In this document: piece by piece, positions 11,192 to 21,480 of the stretch
Position numbering within the stretch: position 1 is the first letter of the stretch
Layout: every line of letters starts with the position of its first letter
NCBI GenBank assembly: GCA_023213395.1
Contig: CM041465.1
Span: forward strand, 76,763,741-76,827,740
Direction: 5' to 3'
DNA length: 64,000 nt
Origin: Cycas panzhihuaensis
Taxonomy: Eukaryota; Cycadophyta
Translations under genes and position numbers: made by a program
The notes under the pieces: model-generated
Told to the model about the DNA's origin: nothing
The model's input: only the letters and a program-made list of their open reading frames with translations
The model's database searches: none

Positions 11192-11560
11192 TGTTGGAAT
11201 AATACCAATATTAGGATGAGTATCTATGTTGAGGAGATTACCCACATTGGCATAATAATCTAAATTGATGGAGATATCTTGGCAGTACTATGTCAGATAT
11301 TTGTCAATGCCTATTAGTGGTAAACTTTGAGAGGTATGCCCAAATCCTTTCAGTCCTATCTATTTATTTAGAGGGTCCAAAGACCTTGGGATTCATCAGT
11401 ACCACCATCCTCATGGATTGATGATTGTCCCTTTCTTACTTTTATTCTATTTTTATTTCTACTCTCTTTGTTCTCTAATTCCATCACTTCCAAGTTTTAT
11501 TATTTAAGGGCTATAATGCCACAATGAACCTTCAATACTTGGAGATGTATTAAGTAAAAA
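11192..11560 (+). repeat. Probable 3' LTR of copia F
   Basis: A purine-rich tract (tagaggaaaa at 11181-11190) immediately precedes TGTTGGAATA, the expected polypurine-tract-to-LTR junction just after pol. The right end is not defined because no second LTR copy is in the window; 11560 is a guess based on where gypsy H homology begins. Confidence 0.45.
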
Positions 11561-11719
11561 ATTATTATTATTATAATAAAGTTATAGAATATTTACATAA
11601 TAAAGAATATTTTAAACTCATATAGGAAAGGAAGCCTATCATTGTTAGATAAATTTCAATTATGTAAGTTAAAAAGAGTGTAAACAAATAATGTCAACTC
11701 TATATAGTTTATGTTAATA

Positions 11720-13400
11720 ACAAAAGTGGTAATAAATAGCTAAACTAAAAGATTATCCATTATTATAAGAATTCTTTAATATATTTCCAAATGAATTACT
11801 AAGTCTAGTTCTTAAAAGAGAAGTGGACTACATTATTAAATTTAGTACAAATTGCTAAAAGATGTAAACTATACCACTAAGTTGGTTCCAAGAGCAAAGC
11901 CTATATCTAAAATGCTACATCATATGTCTATATTGGAACCTCTAAAATTGAATTGACAATTATAATAATTTTTGGATAAGGGTTTTATATAACTTAGTGT
12001 TGCCATGGAGAGCACCCATCCTATTAGTAAAGAAGAATGATGGAACATTATAACTATATATTAATTATTAGCAACTAAATAAAGCAACATAAAGAATAAA
12101 TATCATTTACCCAAGATTAATAACTTGTTCAACTACATAAAGAGAGCCAAGGCATTTTCTAATATCAACTTGGAGTCAACCTATCATCAAATCTGGATCA
12201 AGGATATGAATATTTATAAAATAACATTCTAAGCCTAATATGATCATTATGAGTTTATGGTATTATCATTCAACCTAACAACACTTCAACTATGTTTATG
12301 TATCTAATGAATAGATTATTTTAATTATATTTAGGTAAGTTTATCCTTATTTCTCTAGATGACATTTGAATCTACTCCAAGTCAAAGAAGAAATATAATA
12401 AGCATCTAATGTTAGTCTTGCAACTTTCAAAGGAACATAAGCTATGTGGAAAATTAAGTATATTCAAATTTTATCATAAGTAGGAGAAATATTTTGGCCA
12501 TAAAATATCTTAAAAATGCATCTTTATAGATCTACAAAAGATCAAGGGTAACATAAAATGGGCTATGCTTAAGAACACTTATGACATGAGAAGCTTTATA
12601 AGATTCATATGATACTATTGATAATATGTTAAAGGGTTCTTCAAAATCATACATCCAATTGTCTGCTTGTAAAAGAAAGGAGCAAAATATAAATGTAATG
12701 ACTAATGTGAATAGAGATTGTAATAAGTAAATATGTTATTTATCTCTGTGCTCATTCTCACTTTATTAGATCTTAATGAAAATTATTTGTTATGTACTAA
12801 TGCATGTGTACAAGGCATGAGATGGATGATTATCTATAATAGGAAGGTAATTTATTGTGAATTCATTCCTTAAAATCCATTAATAATTGGATTCTTGTAT
12901 GCTATCAATATCTCTGTGTAGATTTGAGATAATTTCCTATTTTATAACCCTAGTTAAGGCTACTCCAACTAGTTAAATTCTCATTCTCAGGTTATGTACT
13001 AGTATTTCATAAAAGATATAATCATCAATTCTCCCAATAAGCCACAATTCTTATAAGTAAGTATATTCATGCTGAGAAATGTATTATTATTACTAATACT
13101 CTACCCAAGTTTAGAGACGATGAGGAAAACTTATAAGAGGTTATCTAATGCATGATTTAAATTTGATTACAATTACACATGCCTTAAAGCTATGGAAACA
13201 TTGTTTAGTAGGATAAAAGTTTAGGATAAAAGCTGACCATAACAATTTAAAATATTTTTGTACACATCCATAGCTAAATGCAAGGTAGAGAATATGGATG
13301 GAACTTAAGTAAATATGATTTATAAAGCATATTAAGGAGAAAGAGACTATTGGTTTACTCATTTATCCTCCCTCTAAGTACAAGTGTTAAATCCATTAGC
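11720..13400 (+). pseudogene. gypsy H pol: RT and RNase H
   Basis: In shifting frames: EFFNIFPNELLSLVLKREVDY (protease-RT linker), WRAPILLVKKNDGT, LNKAT, YHLPRINNLFNYIKRAKAFS, then DHYEFMVL and FMYLMNRLF near 12250-12330 and FILISLDDI (catalytic DD) near 12340. EHKLCGKLS and YFGH follow. RNase H appears at 12760-13370: DLNENYLLCTNACVQGM, KFRIKADHNNLKYFCTHP, and a WMEL segment. The gypsy order and the DHNNLKYF motif separate it clearly from copia. Confidence 0.8.
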
Positions 13401-13539
13401 TAAGAGTTATCCTATATTATGTGTCCTATGGAACAAGGGTGCCTTAGATTTATCCCTATAGGGCATGGTTATGGCATTAAGCCTACAATGTAGATAAAGC
13501 ATTTAAGCCAAGCCTATAATTATGTTCTCAAATGATTAC

Positions 13540-13800
13540 GAACAATTGATTAGATCCAAGATCAACTTACTATTTCCTTTTAATTCTAAATAATGGCATA
13601 ATAGGAGATACAAAAACTCTATCGACATCGTTTGACTAAATTCAAGATTAGCACATTACTTTGGCATATTTCAATGATATTTGACTAGATTCTAGACCAA
13701 CTTATGTTGATAACATTTGACCACATTCCAATTTGACTTATGTTGAGGCCAATTAACTAGACTTCATATTGGCTTATTTTGTTTCCATTATTATCACCTA
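13540..13800 (+). repeat. Imperfect tandem repeats inside gypsy H
   Basis: About five degenerate copies, roughly 33-80 bases apart, of a unit like ttgactagattc followed by cttatgttgat begin near 13548, 13630, 13680, 13713 and 13749. They lie between RNase H and integrase, where gypsy elements normally have coding sequence, so they look like a local expansion. Confidence 0.5.
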
Positions 13801-13989
13801 ACCAAACTTGAGAATGACTATAAGTCAAAGATTGTTTGATGATAATTAATACAAATATGTGAAAATTTTATCTAATAAACAAGGTTAGTATGAGCAAGTG
13901 GATGCAAGGATATTACATAAGTATACATATTACCAAATATTGGATGATGGATTCCTTCTATTTCAATAGTAAATTTATATTCTAAATAA

Positions 13990-15200
13990 TATTATGAAAA
14001 GGAAATTAATCATAAAAAAATCTTGTGATGTTCCATATGCAATACATCCAAAATATCAAAAGACATATGGCTATAAAGAAGAAATATTTTTAGTTAGTAA
14101 TGAAACAAGATAGTTGATTATGTATCTTGATATTTGCAATGTCAAAAAATTTAAGTAAAACATCAACATCCTATTAGATTACTTCAAACATTGGAAATGA
14201 GAAAATAAAAATGGAAAATTGACTTTATAGATTTCATTAAAGGGTTGCCAAAGAATATGAAGAAGCATACTTCTATTATGGTGGTAGTTAATAAGCTAAC
14301 AATGTCTACTTGATTCATTCTTATGCAGTGGACATGTAAAGTGATTAACATAGCAAGAATCTTCATAAAGGAAGTGGTGCAACTCTGTAGAATCCTAATG
14401 CTAATTATTTTCAATAGATATGTAAAGTTCACATCTAAATTTGGCAAAAACTATTCGAGAAAGTAGGTACCAAATTGAAATCTAGCTAAAGTCATCATTG
14501 TGAAATAGATAGATAGCCTGAATAAATTTATTAAGTGCTTAGACATATGTTATAAATGTATATGATGAAATAACCACTTAAATGGAAAAAGTATTATCTA
14601 TGACAAAATTTACCTAAAATAACATCTATCATATATCTATTAGCATGAGTTGATTTAAATCCTTATATAGATGAAAGTGTAATACTATTTTGAATTGGAA
14701 AAATTAAGAAGATAGATATGTTATCAACCCATAAATATGGCAAGAAATAGAAAAACAATCCACAAGTATAAAAATCCATCTCAACATGGTATAAGATCTA
14801 TAGGAGTGTTATGTCAACATAAAATTTAAAGTTGGAGATCATGTGTTCATTTATGTTAGGTCAAAACAAAGTTCTTTGAAGCTAGGAAAATGCAAAAAAC
14901 TAACAACGAGATATTGTAGAGCATTTGAAATCTTGAAGAGAATAAAATATGTCACATATTGACTTGCACTACCACATAGCAGAAATGTGCATGATGTATT
15001 TGATATTTCATTATTCAAAAAGTATGTGCATGAGCTTAACCAGATTATTGATTACTCTATTATTTAAGAGGAACTAGGGGTGTAATTTTGAGTGTAATCT
15101 ATTCAAATATTAAACCAAAAGATAAAGATATTACCAAACTAAGCTATGAAATAGGTTAAAGTTAAATGGAAAGATGTGGTTTGGTGAGGATGTTTGGAAA
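13990..15200 (+). pseudogene. gypsy H integrase and chromodomain-like tail
   Basis: The integrase core is recognisable as IDFIKGLPKN followed by a MVVVNKLT segment at about 14220-14300, matching the gypsy DFI-GLP and VDRLTK motifs with changes. Downstream, RNVHDVFDISLF at about 14980-15020 precedes the tail, and VKWKDVVW then stop at about 15155-15185 matches the chromodomain-like VKWK-(x)-W motif. Stops and frame changes are frequent. These domains insert cDNA and, in chromoviruses, steer it to heterochromatin; here they are dead. Confidence 0.7.
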
Positions 15201-15461
15201 CTTGTAGAGATATTATAATAATAGTACACATATTTATTCATATGACATTACTGCGTTAGGGATGGTGCTTCTTCTAAGGTAAAGAAAAATGCAAAACCCT
15301 ATATGGTACACATTGTATATCTTATTGTATACTCCAATATATATTGGTTATTTTGTATTTCATGTTATGATGTAATGTCACCATCCCTTTGTTATAAAAT
15401 ATAAGACTAGTAAAATGCTTGATTAGATGTGAGAAATGCATTATAGGATTTCAACTCCAAC

Positions 15462-15828
15462 ACTTTATATAAACATTGAGGTATTCATAGACTTATGATA
15501 GCATTAATATCAAATCATATACCAAATAGATATGTCCACCAAGAAATACTTGCTAAAAAATAATAATAACTAAAATTAATAATTGATGATAAATACAAAA
15601 TGGTTCCCTCTTCAAGGCAAGGTGTCCTCTCACAACTCTTCCAAATAAGAATGTAGATAGGAATGTTTTATACCATAGTCAAGTACCTTCTATTAATTAT
15701 TACAAATAGGGGCAACAACTCTAAAAAAATATATAATATAAAATATAAGAAGTTGGTTTTAAGAAAAGAGGGAAGTCAACCTTAAGGAAAAAGTAGAAAA
15801 TTAGCTAACATTTAGGAGAAATGCTACA
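15462..15828 (-). repeat. gypsy I 3' LTR (left copy)
   Basis: Pairs with 16848-17172: shared blocks include actttatataaac, taataataac, ttaataattgatgataaata, aggaatgtttt and ataccatag. Its right edge (ending ctaca) abuts a pyrimidine-rich polypurine-tract complement. The left edge is approximate. Confidence 0.65.
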
Positions 15829-16847
15829 AGTCCCTCCCCTTGAGAAGATGCTTTGCCCTTAAAGCATTAGGATGTGAGAATGTTATTAGAACCAATCTTC
15901 AAACTGCCATGTAGTATTTTCAATATAAAGTCCTTCTGCTTGGTTAAATATTTGTGAACTTCCTTAGAATAAAGTTGTCTTGTCTAAACTTGTAAGATGC
16001 CTTTTAGTCCTATTGTCAAATTTCCTTCATTATCTAAGATAGGGAGATCTCTTTATACTATTAAAGTTTATCCTAATTTTAGTTTGAGACATGATAAGTG
16101 GAATATATTATGTATTTTTTTTATTGGATGGTAGATCCAACCAATAGGCCACTTCTCCTATATTCTCCAAAATTTGATAAGATTTATAAAAACAATGTTG
16201 TAATTTGTGCTTCCCTTTTTGTTTAAGAGTAGACTAGAGTTGTAAAAGTACCTACTTATCTTTCATAAATGATCTTTCTATCCTATGTAAATCAACATGT
16301 TATTTCATCTAGTTCCATGCAAGATTAATATTGTCTTTTAGTACCTATAATATTTGAGTGATTTATTGTTGTTGCTTTTATACTACCAAAACTTTGGAAT
16401 TAGTTAGAAAGGAGAGACAAAGGCCCAAAACCATACAATACTTGAAAATATATCATTTTTTCCAATATGTGATAAGTGGTATTATACCATTATTCATCCA
16501 AGTGTATTCATTTATGCCAATGATGTTGTTCGCTAGAAGAGAAATTTTGTAGACTTGTCCACTTATTTAGTTTCTTATTACATTATACCCTATAACTAAG
16601 GTTATACCTATTACATCCATTGTTTTGGTAACATACTCAATTATAAGAGAAGTGGTGCTCACCATCCTATCTAGTGTTTTCTTTTAACGAATCTAAGTTC
16701 CATTCTCTAAAAAAAAAAGGGTGGGTTTTCTGTTGAAATAATACGAAATAGTTATAGGAATGTTTTGTGAGTAGTTAGGAATTAAATTTAACTCTTTTTC
16801 TTTCTAAATGACTTCACCTTGATAATGACATTCTAATTCACTTAGAA
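15829..16847 (-). pseudogene. gypsy I internal remnant (pol 3' end)
   Basis: By position and by the match of its first bases to gypsy G's internal 3' end, this should hold the integrase C-terminus and tail on the minus strand. I could not read a confident motif. A plus-strand frame at 16358-16552 shows no family and is probably chance. About 3-4 kb of internal sequence is missing compared with G, and no primer-binding site is visible next to the right repeat. Confidence 0.45.
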
Positions 16848-17172
16848 AATTTCCAACCAATACTTTATATAAACGATGAAATATTTATAAAATTATGATA
16901 GAATTAATATTAAATCATGTACCAAATAGAGATGTTTATTAAGAAATACTTGTCAAATAATAATAATAACTCAAATTAATAATTGATGATAAATACTTCC
17001 CTCTTTGAGGTGAGAAGTCCTCCCAAAACTATTCTAAATAGGAACACAAATAGGAATGTTTTCTACCATAGTAGAGTAATTTCTAATAATGATTGTAAAT
17101 AGGGACTAATAACCCTTTAAATAGGTGTAATATAAAATATAGAAAGCTAGTTTTAAAAAAAGATCGAAGTTA
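16848..17172 (-). repeat. gypsy I 5' LTR (right copy)
   Basis: Direct-repeat partner of 15462-15828. Similarity fades near 17172, so about 40 bases of its outer end appear deleted or diverged. Confidence 0.6.
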
Positions 17173-17199
17173 GTGGAAAGGTTATTCCTCTCCAAGAAG

Positions 17200-17786
17200 A
17201 GAAGATATATGGGAAGTATGATGGTTGTTAGGGTTTCTACAATTCATGTTTAAAGGGAATGGGCGATGCTATGTGTTGTAAAGGCTCAATACAAAGGTCT
17301 TCCTCTATTTGATCTATCCTTGGCAAATGATGGTACAATTACATAATAGATTTATAATTTCAAGTTGGTGTTACCACAAAGATTCAATTGTTTCTATCCT
17401 TTTATAATATATTAGAAATACCAAATAACTAGATCGTTTATATACACAATAAGTAAATCAAGAACAAGTATGCAAAAGAAATTACATGAGAAACTTGGTG
17501 GTTAAAACCTACCATTGAATATGGATTACATTGATATAGAATCATGTCTTACAAATGGACTTTAGATCTTTATTTATAGAACTATATATATTTTAAATGT
17601 ACAAATATTTGATTACATCTATCAGACCAAATAATATTATAAATATTAAATTATAAGTTTACATAAACTATTACTACAATTATATTAGTCAGATAATACC
17701 ACTTTAACATGCCATCTTAATGTAAATGTGGTGTCTTCAAGTCTTCCTAGGGGTTGATCTAACCTTTCTCTTTATCCTTGTTGATA
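17200..17786 (-). repeat. Probable 3' LTR of copia M
   Basis: No gene is visible here. The stretch lies downstream of M's RNase H and is separated from it by a purine tract on the minus strand (complement gatctccccttaagg at 17787-17801), so it should be M's 3' LTR. The partner copy lies outside the window, so both ends are estimates. Confidence 0.45.
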
Positions 17787-17802
17787 GATCTCCCCTTAAG
17801 GA

Positions 17803-18378
17803 TAAGATTACTAAGACCTAAATTTATATGAATTTTGATAAAGTGATCTTTAGTAAGAGTTTTGGTGAACATGTCTGTAAGTTACTCTTCACTTGGATAA
17901 AACTCAACCTATATCTTTCTTGATCTGATCAGCTCACAGATATAATGGTGTTGAATTTCAATGTGCTTCGTATATACGTGAAACTTTGGATTCTTTGAAA
18001 GTTGAATAACACTTAGATTATCAATGTGTATAATAGATGTTCTAAAGGATGCTCCAAGAATCTCTAAAAGTCTCTATAACCATACAACTTCCCTTACACT
18101 AACACTTAGTCCTTGATACTTAGCCTCTGTAGAAGATAAAGCCATAGTGGATTGCTTTTTAGATTGCCATAAGACAAACCTATTACTAATACCAAAAATA
18201 TAAGTTGTAATTAATTTCCTATTTTCTTCATCTCCACCACAATCAACATCTATATATCCATGCAATTTTACTTCTCTACCATGAACGTATTCAAGGCCAA
18301 GATTTTATGAACCATTAACATACTTTAAAATCCTCTTCATTGCACATAAATGTGGCTTTTGGGGATTTTGTATATAAC
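17803..18378 (-). pseudogene. copia M pol: RNase H and C-terminus
   Basis: Reading minus: HLCAMKRIL and KYVNGS, then an open stretch (18265-18074) HGYIDVDCGG, IFGISNRFVLWQSKKQ, STMALSSTEAKYQGLS, REVVWL, the copia RNase H with its conserved STEAEY-like motif. The last residues (KDHFIKIHINLGL) end near 17803. One side of the gene is cut by the insertion of A at 18378. Stops occur outside the open stretch. Confidence 0.85.
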
Positions 18379-18681
18379 TAAAAGAGGTTAATATATCAAG
18401 GCCATTTATATAGATTAATTAAATGACCTTAGGGTATATTGTTAGTATTAGTCTCTTAGTGAAATGTATTTTATGTGCATTTGTTTGTAATTTTATGTTC
18501 ATGTCATTAGGTAGAAAAATCCTAACCCTAATTCTCACCCTCAATAATAAAAGGTAAAATCTCAAGGGGGAAGTTATTATTCATTCTCACCTCTAAGCTT
18601 TGCTCTCATATCTTGTTTTTCATTCTCCATTGCCATTATGTGTATGTGAGTGATTTATTCCCTAGATCCATCTTTCCTTCA
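18379..18681 (+). repeat. A 5' LTR
   Basis: Starts taaaagagg (family start tgaaagagg, G to A) and ends ccttca. It aligns over its length with 30951-31263 and with the LTRs of D (36633-36944, 51271-51582). It contains an aataataaaag segment typical of the polyadenylation region. Confidence 0.9.
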
Positions 18682-18683
18682 TG

Positions 18684-18695
18684 TGGTATCAAATC
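18684..18695 (+). other. A primer-binding site
   Basis: tggtatcaaatc lies two bases after the 5' LTR and resembles tggtatcagagc, complementary to the 3' end of initiator tRNA-Met, with two changes. Confidence 0.75.
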
Positions 18696-20589
18696 TAGAA
18701 GGAGATCTATTCATTCCATTCCACTTGTATGGAGTTATTTTACCTCTCCTTCACCTTTAATATGAAGTATTAAGAGTGTACTTATTATTTTTAAAAAGTT
18801 GAGAGTTTTTTTAATCATGTAAATCTTGTATTTCATTTACAATATATTTCAGTATCCTTTATTTATTTGCAAGTGCACTAAGGATCAAATTTATTAGCCA
18901 GAAGAAGGTTTATTGGCTTTAAGGTCCTAAAAAAATTAATTTTTTATCAATCTTTGTAGCTAATTTTAAATTTTACTAAGGAAGATTCTATTATTTTTTA
19001 TCATAATTCAATTAGAAGTTATAAAATCTATGCTGTAAAGTTATAGGGTAAATTTTCAGTTGCTTACAGGTGGAAGAAAAAAATCTAAACTGTTCAAAAA
19101 AAGGTTGTTTAACCTACGAGAGGTAAAAATTAGAAGTTGTCCATTTTCACTAAAAATTTGCAAGGAGGGACACCTAAGCAAGATAAATATTTTTATCTTT
19201 TGAACCATCTCCAAATTCTGCCTTGATTAGCTTAAAAAAGTAGAAGTTTAATCAGCTATAATCCAATTACTTTTTAAAAAAAATTTCTCAAAATTTTTAA
19301 TGCATGTCTAAATTTCTTAAGGGATTTAATAGATCTAGCCTCAAGGAATCCAAAAAATCAAATTTTATTAGATTTGATATACCATAGAGAAAGATTTCTT
19401 CAAAATTTACATTTATACTAAGAAAAGTCTCATAGGAGTTTTAATGAGTTTCGTGTTATTTCTGCTCATTTTTAGAAGTTTTGTTAGAAGACTTTTTGAC
19501 TCACAATAGCAAGATCTATCATATGGGGGACTGAAATTTTGAGTTGAAATGTTTTAACTATTTTGTATGGTTACATAGCTATATAGAAGTTTCTAATAGA
19601 AGATTCAGATTTCTTTCGCTTTTCTTAATACTTTCTCTCTTAGTTAAAATTTAAGTTTAGAAATAAATTTTTAAGTTTTTTACGTTTTCCCTTTTCTTAA
19701 CAAAAAATAAGGGGTTTTCAAATAGTAAAAGCAAAAAAAAAACTCATTATAATAGTAAAACACTTAGATCGTAGCAAAATCCAGTGTTTATACTTAGCAT
19801 CTTTACATATTTGTTCATGTACATGCACATTGATAGAGAAAAGCATAAAAATGAGTATCGAGACATTAACAATTTATTTTAGTAATATAAACACAAATAT
19901 ATTTTTATATTCCCGAAAATGAACCCATTACATTCAATTTATACTACCAGTTCTTAACTTGTGTGCACACTCGCCTTGGTTGAAATAGACCACAATTGGT
20001 AGAAGTCTAGGTCCTAAGGGAGGTGTGAGTTTTATATTAAGTCTAGTCTTAACCAAAATATTAGTGAAGTGATAGGTTAGCCATACTTACGGGCTTCCTT
20101 TAGGGATTATCCTAATAACTAATCAAGACAACTAAAACCTTAATGCAAGATTAAAATCAACTTAGTCCAATATTTGGTATAGTCATGGGATACACACGTA
20201 CTGTTTGACTCTTTGTAGGAGGTATATAGCTGCTCACTAGTGAACTGGGTAAGGACTCAAAGTACCTAAGCTCCACTGTAACTTAGATTTCATCACCAAG
20301 CATAAGTGCAGGTATCGTGGGTGAAGGCCCTAATCGTATACTAAAAACCTTAGGCATCGAAACCTCACCTACATTTGGATATAAGTTAGAGGTTAGTGGC
20401 ATGACATATAACCACTCTTTGCCAACTCTATATTAGACCTCATTCTTGTATAGTTATTAAAAAATACTTAATCATTGCTTGCCTTCTTATTATAGCATTC
20501 ATTTCTCCATCCCTGTTGCATTAGGTGTACTAGCCATACGTGTTAGTAGTACATACTTCTATCATCTCTTCTACTTATTTATCATCACT
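18696..20589 (+). other. A untranslated leader, about 1.9 kb
   Basis: No gene. The second half (about 19930-20420) is a noncoding block clearly shared with the leaders of D (38220-38720), C (33850-34380) and E (minus strand, 47250-47760), with anchors such as ggtatatagctgctca and gatttcatcaccaagca. The first half is AT-rich and less conserved. Confidence 0.75.
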
Positions 20590-21480
20590 ATGCCATCTCA
20601 ATTTGAGTATAACATCAACTGCATATTAAAAGGCAAAGGAAATTAGAATTTGTGATACTTTAGAGTTAAGAATATTGCAAAGTATGAAGACCTTTAGAGA
20701 GCCCACTTGTAGCCTACACCCATCATACCTGTAACAGTTGCAACTCCTACTTCCAATAGAACCGCTCCAACAACTCCTATAGATGCCATAGCTAAATTAT
20801 AATGGGAGATAGATGATGAAAAGATTCATGCAAGAATTATGTTAGTTACTGATTACTCATTGTACAACTTGATTAACAAAGAGTATGATACAACCTATAA
20901 GGTCTTTGAAGTTCTCAAGAAAAACTTTGATACCAAGTCAAACTTAGAATTTGTTCATCTTATTCTAAAAATGAACAAATTAAAAATACAGAAGGGATAA
21001 GCTCATGAGATAATAAATCTCCTTTAACCAATAAAATAAGCAATTGACAAAGATTTTAAGACCTAATGCAGTACTTGAGTATTCTTGATCTAATTATATC
21101 TACATGTCCATGATTATAAAAACTTCCTTAGAAGTCTTTAATCTAATGGAACATTGAAGATACTTAACTTCAAAGCACTTACCAAGAAGTTCATAGAATT
21201 TGACAAGACCTTTGATACTAATTGTATAACCTCTAACTCTATTTTAGATGGAGCTTTTGAGGTGGAAGAAGATGTTTGCTATAAAAAAAATTAAGGTCCC
21301 TCTCATGGCATAGGAAATAACTGAGTAAGAGGAAGAGGAAGAAACATGGGAAATCACCTATAAGATCAACTAAACCCTCAATTATAGCCTCAACAATCTT
21401 AAGGCCAAGGGCCACCTCAACAAAAATTAAGATAGTTAAGCCAAAGTAGTACCTCTTCAGGGAATGACAATCAAATTATT
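20590..21480 (+). pseudogene. copia A gag
   Basis: Begins MPSQFEYNINCILKGKGN and matches the gags of C, D and E: WEIDDEKI, MLVTDYSLYNLI, VFEVLKKNFDTKSNLEFVHL, KMNKLKIQKG, AIDKDFKT, FIEFDKTFDT. UBN2-like capsid region, followed by a Gly/Arg/Gln-rich tail at about 21300-21470. In-frame stops sit at Gln, Trp and Gly positions of the relatives. The frame otherwise holds for most of its length. Confidence 0.85.

Larger units (their letters stand above)
760..11560 (+). mobile_element. Ty1/copia retrotransposon F, decayed, split by a LINE
   Basis: Gag, protease remnant, integrase, reverse transcriptase (RT) and RNase H follow in copia order on the plus strand, ending at a probable 3' LTR that starts at 11192. 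The LINE at 2635-8962 interrupts the integrase; joining the flanks across the 18-bp target duplication restores its reading register. Many in-frame stops fall where the family has Gln, Trp or Gly, for example in the LLSIG-stop motif near 2010. The left end is undefined. It is dead: there are stops in every domain, the protease aspartate is not recognisable, and the knuckle cysteines are changed. Confidence 0.85.
11580..15440 (+). mobile_element. Ty3/gypsy retrotransposon H, 5'-truncated and decayed
   Basis: RT, RNase H, integrase and a chromodomain-like tail follow in gypsy order on the plus strand. Gag, protease and the 5' LTR are not recognisable between F's end and 11720. Sequence from about 15200 to 15440 may hold its 3' LTR, but there is no second copy to confirm it. 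Decay is heavy, with stops and several frameshifts. Confidence 0.75.
15462..17172 (-). mobile_element. gypsy I, internally deleted remnant with two LTR-like repeats
   Basis: Two related direct repeats (about 15462-15828 and 16848-17172) flank about 1 kb. Right after the left repeat, at 15829, cccctccccttgag followed by gctttgcccttaaagca matches the start of gypsy G's internal region (54283 onward: polypurine complement, then gctttgccctcaaagca). So I is a minus-strand relative of G. Only the 3' end of pol is left. The LTRs differ strongly and the outer limits are approximate. Confidence 0.7.
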
